From contig JAMCWJ010000010.1 in the NCBI GenBank assembly GCA_023475105.1, positions 1-64,000 on the forward strand: 64,000 nucleotides of DNA, given 5' to 3'. This DNA comes from Nitrospirota bacterium (GTDB lineage Bacteria > Nitrospirota > Thermodesulfovibrionia > Thermodesulfovibrionales > UBA9159). The notes below the pieces were generated by a model. It had not been told where the DNA came from. It saw only the letters and a program-made list of their open reading frames with translations, and did no database searches. The translations under genes and the position numbers were made by a program. This document shows, piece by piece, positions 1-8,974 of the stretch (its first letter is position 1; each line of letters starts with the position of its first letter).

Positions 1-66
1 GTCTACGTGCCCAATCGTCCCTACATTGCAATGGGGCTTCGTCCTCTCATATTTCGCCTTTGCCAT
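1..66 (-). CDS. tuf: Elongation factor Tu, N-terminal 22 codons (cut by window edge)
   Basis: EF-Tu is the GTPase that delivers aminoacyl-tRNA to the ribosome. The reverse strand from 66 reads MAKAKYERTKPHCNVGTIGH..., the standard EF-Tu N-terminus up to just before the G1 loop. The start ATG is preceded by GGAGG with a four-base spacer (67-75). It is the last gene seen of the upstream four-tRNA operon and continues outside the window. One residue is unusual: Cys13 where Val/Leu/Ile is common. Identification is firm although only 22 codons are visible. Confidence 0.93.
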   Translation of the reverse strand, partial: MAKAKYERTKPHCNVGTIGHVD

Positions 67-140
67 CTTTCCTCCTTCCTAAAACCCTTCGCGTTCTTTT
101 CGCGTATCGCTCGTCATAACCGCATTCTATCATCCGTGCG

Positions 141-216
141 TGGAGCCCATGACCGGAATCGAACCGGTGACCTCATCCTTACCAAGGATGTGCTCTGCCG
201 ACTGAGCTACATGGGC
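141..216 (-). tRNA. thrT: tRNA-Thr (anticodon GGT)
   Basis: A complete cloverleaf with a 7-bp acceptor stem (GCCCATG paired with CATGGGC), anticodon loop CTTGGTAAG, T-loop GGTTCGATTCC and an encoded 3' CCA. It is the last tRNA before tuf, 74 nt upstream of the tuf start. Confidence 0.96.
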
Positions 217-316
217 TGCCCGGTCATGAGTCTCGATTCGGGTCCGGAACCGGAGGCCAAGGATCTCCCCCAACACAAGCTCCGAACTTCGAACTCGCAA
301 CTCCAACCTTTCATTC

Positions 317-391
317 TGGAGCGGGAAACGGGATTCGAACCCGCGACCCTCAGCTTGGAAGGCTGACGCTCTACCACTGAGCTACTCCCGC
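317..391 (-). tRNA. glyT: tRNA-Gly (anticodon TCC)
   Basis: Acceptor stem GCGGGAG, anticodon loop CTTCCAA giving TCC, T-loop GGTTCGAATCC and encoded CCA. It lies two nt after tRNA-Tyr and 100 nt before tRNA-Thr(GGT). Confidence 0.96.
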
Positions 392-393
392 GC

Positions 394-478
394 TGGTGGA
401 GAGGGGAGGATTCGAACCTCCGAAGGCAGCGCCGGCAGATTTACAGTCTGCTCCCTTTGGCCGCTCGGGAACCTCTCC
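394..478 (-). tRNA. tyrU: tRNA-Tyr (anticodon GTA)
   Basis: An 85-nt class II tRNA with the long variable arm typical of bacterial tRNA-Tyr; the anticodon loop is CTGTAAA, acceptor GGAGAGG, CCA encoded. It sits between tRNA-Thr(TGT) and tRNA-Gly with spacers of only one and two nt, so all are processed from one transcript. Confidence 0.96.
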
Positions 479-479
479 T

Positions 480-555
480 TGGAGCCACCGAAGGGAATTG
501 AACCCCCGACCCGCTGATTACAAATCAGCTGCTCTGCCAGCTGAGCTACGGTGGC
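480..555 (-). tRNA. thrU: tRNA-Thr (anticodon TGT)
   Basis: Acceptor stem GCCACCG, anticodon loop TTTGTAA giving TGT, encoded CCA. It is the first gene of the tRNA-tuf operon; a consensus sigma70 promoter lies about 60 nt upstream. Confidence 0.96.
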
Positions 556-614
556 TTCAAGAGGCAACAGTTCACCTCTGTATCTTTTAGTCAAGAGTAT
601 AATTTAGAAAACTT

Positions 615-644
615 ATTATACAATCGTCAATGTCGAATTTGCAA
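615..644 (-). promoter_or_regulatory. Sigma70 promoter of the tRNA-tuf operon
   Basis: On the minus strand TTGCAA (639-644) is followed after 18 nt by a perfect TATAAT (615-620). The predicted start near 607 leaves about 50 nt before tRNA-Thr(TGT). Confidence 0.75.
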
Positions 645-672
645 GGAAAAACGTCCTCTATCTGCCTCATTC

Positions 673-1446
673 TCAGAAACCCTTGCTCTTAGTAGTTCTT
701 TGCCTTAAAATCTCGAAAAGCAATATCCCTGCAGCGACCGAAGCGTTCAGGGAATTGACATTTCCCTTCACCGGTATGGTTACCATGCCGTCGCAGTTTT
801 CACGCACCGTTTTTCTCGCCCCTCTGCCTTCGGAACCGATAACCAGAGAGAGAGGTCCGGAGAGATCGACGTCCCAAGCGGCGGGATAATTCCCCGCCTC
901 GGCGCCGATGACCGTTATCCCGCCCGCCCGCATGTCTCTCATCGCATGTTTGATGTTCGGCACCATCGCTACAGGCACATATTCGGCCGCTCCTGCTGAG
1001 GATTTTGCGACCTCGGGGCCGAAGCCCGCCGACCTGTGCGACTGTATGACAACCCCGTGGACGCCCGCTGCTTCAGCCGACCTGAGGATCGCTCCGAAAT
1101 TCCTCGGGTCCTCAACACCGTCGAGGATGACGAACAGGGGCGTTTCGTTCTTTTTCGAAGGAATCATGAGGAGTTCATCCAGGGTGATATATGCCTTCCG
1201 AAGGACACGGGCCGCTACGCCCTGATGGCCCTTGGGAAACCGGCCGTCAAAGAAGCTCTGCGCGGCGACTTCAACAGAAACGCCCCTCGCCTCCGCCTCT
1301 TTCCTGATCTCCTCCACTTTTTCTTGTCTACCTTCGGAAACTAGGACGGTCTTTATGGTCCTGCCTGCCTTCAGGGCCTCAAGAACGGGGTTCAGGCCGT
1401 AAATCCATTCTTCAGTGCGCACACTTGGTTTCCTGCTGCGGAACAA
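673..1446 (-). CDS. rlmB: 23S rRNA (guanosine-2'-O-)-methyltransferase RlmB, SpoU family
   Basis: A SpoU/TrmH (SPOUT) methyltransferase expected to 2'-O-methylate a guanosine of 23S rRNA (G2251 in E. coli). The N-terminal part (residues 10-75) is the small substrate-binding domain (IYGLNPVLEAL); the SPOUT domain follows with motif 1 LDGVEDPRNFGAILRSAEA, motif 2 VIGSEGRGARK and motif 3 NSLNASVAAGILLFE. 257 aa is normal. The frame opens with TTG at 1446; a GTG eight codons later (1422), with AGGA upstream, would give the more usual N-terminus, so the start is uncertain. Transcribed toward the tRNA operon from its own promoter. Confidence 0.9.
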   Translation of the reverse strand: MFRSRKPSVRTEEWIYGLNPVLEALKAGRTIKTVLVSEGRQEKVEEIRKEAEARGVSVEVAAQSFFDGRFPKGHQGVAARVLRKAYITLDELLMIPSKKNETPLFVILDGVEDPRNFGAILRSAEAAGVHGVVIQSHRSAGFGPEVAKSSAGAAEYVPVAMVPNIKHAMRDMRAGGITVIGAEAGNYPAAWDVDLSGPLSLVIGSEGRGARKTVRENCDGMVTIPVKGNVNSLNASVAAGILLFEILRQRTTKSKGF

Positions 1447-1479
1447 TAGACGGTTCAGTCTCCCTCCGGATGATATAAA

Positions 1480-1508
1480 AGCTTATCAAATAAAGAAAAA
1501 CTTGTCAA
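1480..1508 (-). promoter_or_regulatory. Sigma70 promoter of rlmB
   Basis: Minus strand: consensus TTGACA (1503-1508), 17-nt AT-rich spacer, TAAGCT (1480-1485). It lies 34 nt upstream of the TTG start. Confidence 0.65.
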
Positions 1509-1663
1509 CATGCAACGAGGGACTCTCTTGAGTGTCCCTGCTGAATTCAGGGCTCGTCATGCCTTTCAGGAAAGCCTTTTTTTACCGGGAACAGGTTTCC
1601 GCACACCGCATTTAAGAAATTTCTTCCTGACGCGGAGACCGGCAGTACTGCTTCATTTTCCTA

Positions 1664-1693
1664 TTTACATAATTCTTCCCTGAAGGCTATACT
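1664..1693 (+). promoter_or_regulatory. Sigma70 promoter of the bamA-lpx operon
   Basis: TTTACA (1664-1669), 18-nt spacer, TATACT (1688-1693). Predicted start near 1700, about 69 nt before the bamA ATG. The rest of 1447-1768 holds only this promoter and that of rlmB; no gene is seen there. Confidence 0.7.
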
Positions 1694-1768
1694 AACACGC
1701 TGTTTTTTGTATTGCTCGGCAAATGCCGGTTGGATCGCGGTCTCCGGACCGGCAAAACGGGAGGAGTA

Positions 1769-4018
1769 ATGGTACGATTGCGCGGTATGATTCTGATTGT
1801 ACTCGGAGTTCTTTTCCTCACAAGCGCGAGCCTTTTTGCCCAGGAGCAGCTCCCTATTGTGAACTCTATCGAAGTAAAAGGACTGAAGAGAATCGAAGAA
1901 GGAGCGGTAAAGGCAAAGATCTCACAGAAGGCCGGGGAACCCCTGAACAACGAGAAGATTTCCGAGGATATCAAGAACATCTTCAAGATGGGATACTTCG
2001 AAGATGTAAAAACAGAGATAGAACCCCTCGAAGGCGGCGTGAAGCTGATTTATGTGGTAAAAGAGAAACCGACCGTCATCAGGGTCGAATTTCAGGGGAA
2101 CAAAGAGCTGTCGGACGACAAACTGAAAGAAAAGACGACGATAACGGTCGGTTCGATCGCGGATACCACGCTCATCCAGGACAATGCCACCAAACTCAAG
2201 CTCTACTATGAAGAAGAGGGCTACTGGCTGGCGAAAGTCGTTCCGGTCATAAACAAGGTGAGCGAAAACGAGGTCTATCTTACGTTCCAGATCGATGAAG
2301 GACCGAAGATCAAGGTCAGACAGATCGTCATTACCGGGAACAGGGCGATGTCGGCGAAAAAAATAAAAGGGGCCATGAAAACGAGTCCGTGGAAAATCTA
2401 CTCATTTATCTTCTCTTCGGGATACTACAAAAAGGAGACGATGAGTCAGGACATCGAAGCGATAAGGGACCTTTACTACAATAACGGCTACATCAAGGTT
2501 ATGGTGTCGGATCCGGAAGTGAAGCTCACCCCCGATAAGAAGGGCATGATCATAACCATCCACATATCTGAAGGCGAACAGTACAGAATCGCATCGATAG
2601 CGCTTGCCGGCTATAAGGCCTTCCCCGAGGCCCAGCTTCAGAAACTGATATCGTCCGCGCCCGGCAACGTGTTCAGCAAAGCAGTATTAAAGAAGGATGT
2701 GACCGCCATAACGGACCTGTATACACAGCACGGCTACGCCATGGCAAATGTCTTCCCCGACATCACCCCCGAGGAGGCGAAGAAAGAAGTCGCCGTGACG
2801 TACAAGGTCGAAGAGGGCGATATCTACAGGATAGGAAAGATAGAGATATCGGGCAACACGAAAACGAGGGACAAGGTGATAAGGCGCGAAATGCGTCTCG
2901 ACGAAGGCGACCTCTTCAACAGCAAACTTCTGAAGAGGAGCTACGAGAGAATCAACAACCTGAACTTCTTCGAGACCGTCGACCTGGCGCCGAAGCCGAG
3001 GTATGAAGAAAAGCTGCTCGACATAGATGTCAAGGTGAAGGAGAGGGCGACCGGCTTCCTAAGTGTCGGCGGCGGCTACAGTTCCGTGGACAAGCTCATC
3101 GGCATGGTGGATGTCACCCAGGGCAACCTCTTCGGGAGAGGCCAGTACGTGAAGCTGACAGGGGAACTCGGCGGGAAATCGTCCCTGTACCAGTTATCTT
3201 TCAGAGACCCCTGGTTCCTGGATAAACCCATTGCCTTTTCGGCCGACATATACAGGACCGACCGGGAATATATCGATTACAACAGGAGGGCGATAGGCCT
3301 TAGCTTCGGCTTCGGAAAAGAGCTGAGAGAATTCTGGACCGCAAATATATCCTATAACCTCGAAAGGGCGACCATCTATTACGTTACAGCCGGCGCATCC
3401 AGCATTATCACGGACCAGATAGGCACGCGCGTAACGAGCAGCATCACGCCTTCCCTGACGCGCGACACCAGGGACAACTACCTCGACCCGTCGAGGGGTT
3501 CGCGCAACTCCGTCTATGTAACGTTTGCCGGTCTCGGCGGCGATAACAAGTTTGTGAAGGGGCTGATCGATTCGGCATGGTTCTTCCCGGTCGGCAGCAG
3601 CACCATAGCGCTGAGAGGACGCCTCGGATATGCCGTAGGGTTATTCGGTCAGCAGCTCCCGCTTTATGAAAGGTTCTACGTGGGAGGTATCTATACGGTA
3701 AGGGGTCTCGGCTTCGGCCAGGCAGGCCCGAAGGACGACACGGGAGAGTATATCGGCGGAACAAAGGAACTGATATTCAATGCCGAGTATATTTTCCCCA
3801 TCCTCTCCGAGCTGAAAGTCAAGGGGGTCGTCTTCGCCGACGCAGGCAACTCCTATGACTCGAATGAGCCGATCGGGAAGCTGAGATACACGACAGGCAC
3901 GGGTCTCAGGTGGGTATCTCCCTTCGGCCCCTTACGGATCGAATGGGGTTATAATATCCAGAAAAGGCCCGGGGAAAGCTCGAGCAAGATAGAATTCGCC
4001 TTCGGTAGTTTCTTCTGA
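1769..4018 (+). CDS. bamA: Outer membrane protein assembly factor BamA
   Basis: Core of the BAM complex that inserts beta-barrel proteins into the outer membrane. After a signal peptide (residues 1-24, ending SLFA) come five POTRA domains to about residue 400, then a 16-strand Omp85 barrel. The L6 lid motif is present as TVRGLGFG, and the protein ends in Phe-Phe, the C-terminal aromatic signature of BAM substrates. I chose ATG 1769 (GGAGGAG eight nt upstream) over an in-frame TTG at 1712 because the signal peptide starts here; this gives 749 aa. It heads the operon bamA-skp-lpxD-fabZ-lpxA-lpxI, a common order in diderm bacteria. Confidence 0.96.
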   Translation: MVRLRGMILIVLGVLFLTSASLFAQEQLPIVNSIEVKGLKRIEEGAVKAKISQKAGEPLNNEKISEDIKNIFKMGYFEDVKTEIEPLEGGVKLIYVVKEKPTVIRVEFQGNKELSDDKLKEKTTITVGSIADTTLIQDNATKLKLYYEEEGYWLAKVVPVINKVSENEVYLTFQIDEGPKIKVRQIVITGNRAMSAKKIKGAMKTSPWKIYSFIFSSGYYKKETMSQDIEAIRDLYYNNGYIKVMVSDPEVKLTPDKKGMIITIHISEGEQYRIASIALAGYKAFPEAQLQKLISSAPGNVFSKAVLKKDVTAITDLYTQHGYAMANVFPDITPEEAKKEVAVTYKVEEGDIYRIGKIEISGNTKTRDKVIRREMRLDEGDLFNSKLLKRSYERINNLNFFETVDLAPKPRYEEKLLDIDVKVKERATGFLSVGGGYSSVDKLIGMVDVTQGNLFGRGQYVKLTGELGGKSSLYQLSFRDPWFLDKPIAFSADIYRTDREYIDYNRRAIGLSFGFGKELREFWTANISYNLERATIYYVTAGASSIITDQIGTRVTSSITPSLTRDTRDNYLDPSRGSRNSVYVTFAGLGGDNKFVKGLIDSAWFFPVGSSTIALRGRLGYAVGLFGQQLPLYERFYVGGIYTVRGLGFGQAGPKDDTGEYIGGTKELIFNAEYIFPILSELKVKGVVFADAGNSYDSNEPIGKLRYTTGTGLRWVSPFGPLRIEWGYNIQKRPGESSSKIEFAFGSFF

Positions 4019-4113
4019 GAAAGTCCCAAGCCGCCGAAGTGAGGCCGAACGTAAAAAGTCCGACAATCCGTTAAAATAGAAGGATTTCGAGAAACACCTT
4101 AAGGAGGAGCAAG

Positions 4114-4668
4114 ATGAACAAAAAAACAGGCATGGCACGCACGTGTGTGCTGCTTTTCGCCGCAGTCCTTTGCCTTTCGTACGTCCGCATTGCCGCGGCG
4201 GCGGAAGCGGGAAAGATAGGGTATGTCGATCTCAGGGTCGCACTGAACGAATCCGAAGCGGGGAAAAAGGCGAAAATCGAACTGGAATCGCTGATAAAGA
4301 CGAAACAGTCCTCGATCGACGAAAAGGGCAAGGCAATAGACAAGATGAAGGGAGACCTCGAAAAGCAAGCCTCCGTGCTGTCTGCGGAAGCGCGAAAATC
4401 AAAGGAAGACGAAGTCGAGCGGCAGGTGCGGGACTATCAGAGACTAGTGCAGGACTCGCAGAATGAAGTGAAGAAAAAGGAGACCGAATACACGGCATCG
4501 ATCGTAAAGGAACTGCGGGGTATCGTCGAAAAGATCGGCCAGCAGGAAGGCTACTCTCTCATCCTGGAGAATGTGGAAGGTATCATCCTTTACTCAAAAA
4601 AGGACCTCGATATTACCGGCAAAGTGATCAAGGCCTTCAACGAGTCCAGGGCCAAGCAGAAAAAGTAG
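4114..4668 (+). CDS. skp: Periplasmic chaperone Skp/OmpH family
   Basis: Skp holds unfolded outer-membrane proteins in the periplasm and hands them to BamA. Signal peptide residues 1-30 (cleavage after IAAAAEA), then [15 protein letters not shown], the conserved OmpH start, followed by long charged alpha-helical coiled coil (residues 55-140) and a short C-terminal strand region. 184 aa is slightly longer than E. coli Skp (161). AAGGAGG precedes the ATG by seven nt. It lies 95 nt after bamA and before lpxD, as in most Gram-negative bacteria. Confidence 0.92.
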   Translation: MNKKTGMARTCVLLFAAVLCLSYVRIAAAAEAGKIGYVDLRVALNESEAGKKAKIELESLIKTKQSSIDEKGKAIDKMKGDLEKQASVLSAEARKSKEDEVERQVRDYQRLVQDSQNEVKKKETEYTASIVKELRGIVEKIGQQEGYSLILENVEGIILYSKKDLDITGKVIKAFNESRAKQKK

Positions 4669-4775
4669 TATCGGCCGGTGAAGGAAGAAATGCGCATGCC
4701 CGGTCCCCTGCAACCCCGCCGTCGGCCCCTTGCCGGAGAGGGGAGAGGGAGGCTTGCCCTGTCCGGTGCTCTCCC

Positions 4776-5795
4776 ATGAAAGTGAAGGACCTCGCGGCGC
4801 TGCTCGGCGGCGAAGCGGCCGGAGACCCCGAAACAGAGGTGCACGGCGCTTCGGGCATCCACGAAGTGCGGGAAGGAGAGGTCACGTTCCTGTCCGATCC
4901 GAGGCTTCTGGGCGAGTGCGCAGAGAGCAAGGCATCCTGTGTGATCGTGAAGGAGTTCATTCTCTCCCTCCAAAAACCGCAGATCGCGGTAAAAAACCCT
5001 CTCTATGCCTTTGCCAGGGCGCTGGAGCACTTTTCCCCTCCTCTTTCTGAACCATGCGGGATCAGCAGCGCAGCCGTTGTCTCCCCGGAGGCGAAAATCG
5101 GCAGCAACGTCTCGATTCACGCACTCGCATATATTGCGGACGACGCCGAAATAGGCGACGAGACGATCATTTTCCCGGGGGTCTTCGTCGGGCGTCACAC
5201 AGTCATAGGCACGCGCTGTGTCATATACCCCAACGTGACGATACGGGAAAAAGTGAAGATCGGGGACAGGGTGATCATTCATCCGGGTTCTGTTGTCGGC
5301 TCGGACGGTTTCGGATATGTATTTGAAGGGGGCAGGCACCACAAGATACCCCAGGTCGGAGGCGTCATCATCGAGGACGACGTCGAGATAGGCGCCAATG
5401 TCACCATCGACAGGGCGACGACGGGGAACACAGTCGTCGGCAAAGGGTCCAAAATAGACAATCTCGTTCAGATCGCCCACAACGTGAAAATCGGCGAAGG
5501 TTCCCTTATCGCAGCGCAAACCGGGATTGCGGGAAGTACGGAAGTCGGAAAGTTTGTCATGATGGGCGGCCAGGTCGGCGTCGCCGACCACACGCGCATC
5601 GATGAGGGCTGCATGATCGGAGCGATGACAGGGGTCTTCGGTCATCTCACCAAAGGCGTCTATTCCGGGTGTCCCCCCATCCCTCACAGAAACTGGCTCA
5701 AATCCTCGGCGCTGTTCGCCAGACTTCCCGAACTGAACAAGAAAATCAAGGAGCTCGAAGAGATGATTAAAGCTTTGGAAAGGAGGCTTCCATGA
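4776..5795 (+). CDS. lpxD: UDP-3-O-(3-hydroxyacyl)glucosamine N-acyltransferase LpxD
   Basis: Third step of lipid A synthesis: transfer of a 3-hydroxyacyl group from ACP to the 2-amino group of UDP-3-O-acylglucosamine. An N-terminal uridine-binding domain (residues 1-95, [15 protein letters not shown]) is followed by left-handed beta-helix hexapeptide repeats (100-300) containing the catalytic His in [11 protein letters not shown], and a C-terminal helix [17 protein letters not shown]. 339 aa is normal. The ribosome site is weak. Its TGA overlaps the fabZ ATG (ATGA). Confidence 0.96.
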   Translation: MKVKDLAALLGGEAAGDPETEVHGASGIHEVREGEVTFLSDPRLLGECAESKASCVIVKEFILSLQKPQIAVKNPLYAFARALEHFSPPLSEPCGISSAAVVSPEAKIGSNVSIHALAYIADDAEIGDETIIFPGVFVGRHTVIGTRCVIYPNVTIREKVKIGDRVIIHPGSVVGSDGFGYVFEGGRHHKIPQVGGVIIEDDVEIGANVTIDRATTGNTVVGKGSKIDNLVQIAHNVKIGEGSLIAAQTGIAGSTEVGKFVMMGGQVGVADHTRIDEGCMIGAMTGVFGHLTKGVYSGCPPIPHRNWLKSSALFARLPELNKKIKELEEMIKALERRLP

Positions 5796-6223
5796 TGGAT
5801 ATCAAAGATATACAAAGTATCCTCCCTCACAGGTACCCCTTTCTTCTCGTCGACAGGATAGTCGATCTGGAGCCGGGGGTGAAGGCGGTCGGCGTGAAAA
5901 ACGTCTCGATCAACGAGCCTTTCTTCATGGGACACTTTCCCGGCAATCCTATAATGCCGGGGGTTCTGATCATCGAGGCGATGGCCCAGGTTGCCGGGAT
6001 CATGGCGTTCCGCTCGGGTGTTCAGGGAGATACGGTGTATTTCATGAGCATAGAAAAGGCAAAATTCAGGAGGCCCGTTGTGCCCGGCGACCAGCTGAGA
6101 CTCGATATCACCACCCTCCAGCAACGGGGAAACGTCTGGAAGTTTTCGGGCAACGCCACGGTAGATACGAAACTCGTGTCGGAGGCTGAGTTTACCGCCA
6201 TGGTCCTGAAGAAGGAGTCGTGA
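5792..6223 (+). CDS. fabZ: (3R)-hydroxyacyl-ACP dehydratase FabZ
   Basis: Hot-dog fold dehydratase of fatty acid elongation. [10 protein letters not shown] near the N-terminus and the active-site stretch [20 protein letters not shown] (His and Glu) are intact; 143 aa is the usual size. AGGAGG sits six nt before the ATG. It overlaps lpxD by four nt and lpxA by one, so fatty acid supply and lipid A acylation are translated together. Confidence 0.96.
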   Translation: MMDIKDIQSILPHRYPFLLVDRIVDLEPGVKAVGVKNVSINEPFFMGHFPGNPIMPGVLIIEAMAQVAGIMAFRSGVQGDTVYFMSIEKAKFRRPVVPGDQLRLDITTLQQRGNVWKFSGNATVDTKLVSEAEFTAMVLKKES

Positions 6224-7002
6224 TGGCGACCGAGATACATCCCACGGCGGTCATAGACAAACAGGCATTCATCGACGAGGACGTATTCATAGGTCCCTTC
6301 TGCCTCGTCGGCGCCGGAGCAAAGATCGGGAAAGGGACGCGACTTCTCTCGAATGTCATTATCGAAGGCAAGACGGAGATCGGGGAAGAATGCACCGTCC
6401 ATCCCTTCACGAGCATCGGCTTTCCCCCTCAGGACATCAAGTACAAGGGTGAGGAGACGGGGGTGAAGATAGGCAGTCGCAACACGATACGGGAATACGT
6501 GACCATCCACAGGGCCTCGGTAGGCGGTGACGGGGTGACCGCGATCGGAAATAACAACTTCCTGCTTGCCTATGTGCATATCGCGCATGACTGCAAGATA
6601 GGGAACAATGTCGTCATGGTAAATCTGGCGACGCTGGCCGGGCATGTGGTAATCGAGGATTATGCGTATATCGGAGGCCTCGTTGCGGTCCATCAGTTTA
6701 CGCGGATCGGCGCCTACTCCATGGTGGGCGGGTTCAGCGGGATAGGCCAGGATATTCCTCCCTACATGATGGCATCGGGCGCCAGGGCGAAACTCTTCGG
6801 CCTGAACACAGTGGGACTGAAACGACATGGCTTTCCGGATGCGACCATCGCAGACCTGAAAAAAGCGTACAAAATACTTTTCAGGGAAAAACGGACCTTG
6901 AGGGACGCCATCAAGAAAGTGCAGGCCGATCTACCGTACACCGACGAGATACGGCATCTCATCGGGTTTATCGAGAAGAACAAGAGGGGCATCTGCAGAT
7001 AG
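6223..7002 (+). CDS. lpxA: UDP-N-acetylglucosamine acyltransferase LpxA
   Basis: First enzyme of lipid A synthesis. Hexapeptide-repeat beta-helix from residue 5 (IHPTAVIDKQAFIDEDVFIGPF), catalytic His in YVHIAHDCKIGNN near residue 122, then the C-terminal helical domain (NTVGLKRHGF...). I take ATG 6223, which gives TGATG coupling with fabZ and a good AAGGAG; a GTG one codon earlier is also open. 259 aa matches the family. Confidence 0.96.
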   Translation: MATEIHPTAVIDKQAFIDEDVFIGPFCLVGAGAKIGKGTRLLSNVIIEGKTEIGEECTVHPFTSIGFPPQDIKYKGEETGVKIGSRNTIREYVTIHRASVGGDGVTAIGNNNFLLAYVHIAHDCKIGNNVVMVNLATLAGHVVIEDYAYIGGLVAVHQFTRIGAYSMVGGFSGIGQDIPPYMMASGARAKLFGLNTVGLKRHGFPDATIADLKKAYKILFREKRTLRDAIKKVQADLPYTDEIRHLIGFIEKNKRGICR

Positions 7003-7019
7003 AAAGCCGCAACAGTGCT

Positions 7020-7838
7020 ATGAAGAGAATCGGTCTTATCGCAGGAAGGGGCGAACTCCCGAAGGCAATCGCCGAAGAGGCAAAGGCAAGGGGGTATCAC
7101 GTCTTCGCGGTCGGACTCGAGCAGCTTGCGGACAGGGCTCTCGCATCGTGCGTTGATGAGATCATGTGGGTAAACGTCGGAAAGCTCGGGACGATCATAG
7201 ACTCCCTCAGGAATGCGGGTGCGGCGCAGGCGGTCATGGCGGGAAAGGTGCCGAAGTCGCTTCTGTACAAAGGCAATATCACTCCTGACCTGAGGGCGGT
7301 GAAGCTTCTTTTTACACTGAAGGACAGGAGCGATGACTCCATACTTCTCGGCATCACAAAGGAACTTCAGAGGGACGGCATCACCCTGCTGAATACGACT
7401 GAGTTCTGTGCAGGAATGCTCACGCCGGAAGGCATCCTGACGAAGGGAGGGATTACGAAGGCGGAGTGGGACGATATCAGGTTCGGATGGAAGATCGCCA
7501 GGGAGATCGGAAGGCTCGACATAGGCCAGACGGTCGTGGTGAAAGACAAGGCGGTCATGGCCGTCGAAGCGATAGAAGGGACCGACGAGGCGATACAGCG
7601 CGGCGGGCTGTATGCGGGGGAAGGCGCTGTAGTAGTGAAGACCAGCAAGCCGGGACAGGACATGAGGTTCGACGTTCCGGTTGTGGGAGTCGATACCCTG
7701 AAAGCGATGGTCGCCTCGAAGGCAAGGGTACTCGCCGTCGAGGCGGGAAAAAGCATCCTGCTCCGGAAAGAGCATTTTCTGAAAGAGGCGGAGGGTGCGG
7801 GGATCTCCGTAGTGGGGTTCAGGGGTGACCCTGCATGA
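7020..7838 (+). CDS. lpxI: UDP-2,3-diacylglucosamine pyrophosphatase LpxI
   Basis: Hydrolyses UDP-2,3-diacylglucosamine to lipid X; the alternative to LpxH in many non-gamma bacteria (former DUF1009). The start MKRIGLIAGRGELPKAIAEE and the later DIGQTVVVKDKAVMAVEAIEGTDEAI are typical. 272 aa, full length. It is 17 nt after lpxA and closes the lipid A block; lpxB and lpxC are not in this window. Confidence 0.93.
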   Translation: MKRIGLIAGRGELPKAIAEEAKARGYHVFAVGLEQLADRALASCVDEIMWVNVGKLGTIIDSLRNAGAAQAVMAGKVPKSLLYKGNITPDLRAVKLLFTLKDRSDDSILLGITKELQRDGITLLNTTEFCAGMLTPEGILTKGGITKAEWDDIRFGWKIAREIGRLDIGQTVVVKDKAVMAVEAIEGTDEAIQRGGLYAGEGAVVVKTSKPGQDMRFDVPVVGVDTLKAMVASKARVLAVEAGKSILLRKEHFLKEAEGAGISVVGFRGDPA

Positions 7839-7900
7839 GCCTCTTGCCCGCGTTCTACGAGTGTGACTTTGCCGGCGTGGCGTGTCGTGTTTCCGTTCTC

Positions 7901-7930
7901 TTGATTAAATCCAAAATAATCATTTAAAAT
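7901..7930 (+). promoter_or_regulatory. Sigma70 promoter of the yajC-secDF operon
   Basis: TTGATT (7901-7906), 18-nt AT-rich spacer, TAAAAT (7925-7930), 27 nt before the yajC ATG. Confidence 0.65.
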
Positions 7931-7957
7931 AGCGGACTAAATCTCTGGAGGTGGCAA

Positions 7958-8293
7958 ATGTTTACAGGTATCGCTTATGCAATGGGACCGGCGCCTCAGG
8001 CTGGACAGGGAGGAGGCGCGGGCTCGATGCTCACAAGCCTTCTTCCCCTGATCCTGATATTCGTTATTTTCTATTTTCTCCTTATACGCCCGCAGCAGAA
8101 AAGAGCAAAAGAGCACCGGCAGCTGCTCGAGAACCTGAAAAAAGGCGACAAGGTGGTCACCCAGGGCGGTATCTACGGCGTGGTAGAGAGCGTGGGAGGG
8201 AATACGGTCGTTGTGAAGATATCCGAGAATGTGAAAGTGAAATTCGGGAAGGGGTACATTGCGGCGGTCAGGCCTCCCTCGGAAGAGGAATAA
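7958..8293 (+). CDS. yajC: Preprotein translocase subunit YajC
   Basis: Small membrane partner of SecDF in the holotranslocon. One transmembrane segment (residues 24-45) ending in the family hallmark RPQQKRAKEH, then the cytoplasmic domain LKKGDKVVTQGGIYGVV. 111 aa, GGAGG seven nt upstream. First gene of yajC-HD-secD-secF. Confidence 0.95.
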   Translation: MFTGIAYAMGPAPQAGQGGGAGSMLTSLLPLILIFVIFYFLLIRPQQKRAKEHRQLLENLKKGDKVVTQGGIYGVVESVGGNTVVVKISENVKVKFGKGYIAAVRPPSEEE

Positions 8294-8957
8294 CGCAAAA
8301 CCTGATATCGGGAGGGTCCGCAAGAACAGAAAGGCGCTCACCTATATCGAGTTCGCAGACAGGTACCTCGAGGCAATAGGGTATACGGAGCACGGTTTCA
8401 GGCACTGCGATATTGTTTCCAATACCGCATACCGGATATTGAAGGAACTGCGATACGACGAGGCCGTGGCGGGGCTCGCAGCCGCGGCAGGCTTTCTTCA
8501 CGACATCGGCAACATGCTGGGGAGGGGCGACCACCACCGGGTAGGCGCGCTTCTCGCAAAGGAGATACTGGAAGAAGAGGGATATGACCTCCGGGGAATC
8601 ATAAAGATCATGCGCGCTGTCGTCGTTCATGAAGAGGATGAAGGGGTCGTCCCCGACGAAGTTGCCGCGGCGTTGCTCATTGCAGACAAAGCCGATGTGC
8701 ACAGGTCGAGGGTGAGAAACCCCTCCATGGTGAAAGAAGATATCCATGACAGGGTGAATTACGCGGCCAGGGAGTCCGTACTTTCCGTCGGGCCGGAGAA
8801 GAGGACCATCACCCTTGAACTTACGATCGATACCGGGATATCACAGGTCATGGAGTATTTTGAGATATTTCTCGCAAGAATGACGGCCTGCAGAAAGGCG
8901 GCAAGGGCCCTCGACTGTGAATTCAATCTTTTCATAAACACTATACGAATGGCTTAG
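8259..8957 (+). CDS. HD-domain phosphohydrolase
   Basis: Metal-dependent hydrolase of the HD superfamily (PF01966), substrate unknown. Metal ligands are visible in order: His in HCDIV (about residue 48), the HD pair in GFLHDIGNM, His-His in GDHHRVGA, His in VVVHEEDEG and Asp in LIADKADVHRSR. The C-terminal part carries an ACT-like beta stretch. The frame opens at TTG 8259 inside yajC; no ATG occurs before residue 50 of the open frame and GGAGGG lies at 8309-8314, so the true start is unclear. It sits between yajC and secD, a position often held by an HD protein in related genomes. Confidence 0.82.
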   Translation: MRRSGLPRKRNNAKPDIGRVRKNRKALTYIEFADRYLEAIGYTEHGFRHCDIVSNTAYRILKELRYDEAVAGLAAAAGFLHDIGNMLGRGDHHRVGALLAKEILEEEGYDLRGIIKIMRAVVVHEEDEGVVPDEVAAALLIADKADVHRSRVRNPSMVKEDIHDRVNYAARESVLSVGPEKRTITLELTIDTGISQVMEYFEIFLARMTACRKAARALDCEFNLFINTIRMA

Positions 8958-8974
8958 GAGGTTATGGCTGAGAA

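Noticed and set aside
4590-5687. Long minus-strand open frame opposite lpxD
   Set aside because: Shadow frame of a GC-rich gene; composition is not protein-like and lpxD is certain.
8259-8310. yajC and the HD gene overlapping by 35 nt as a special coupling
   Set aside because: The overlap depends only on the TTG chosen as start; a start within or after the GGAGGG at 8309 is equally possible.
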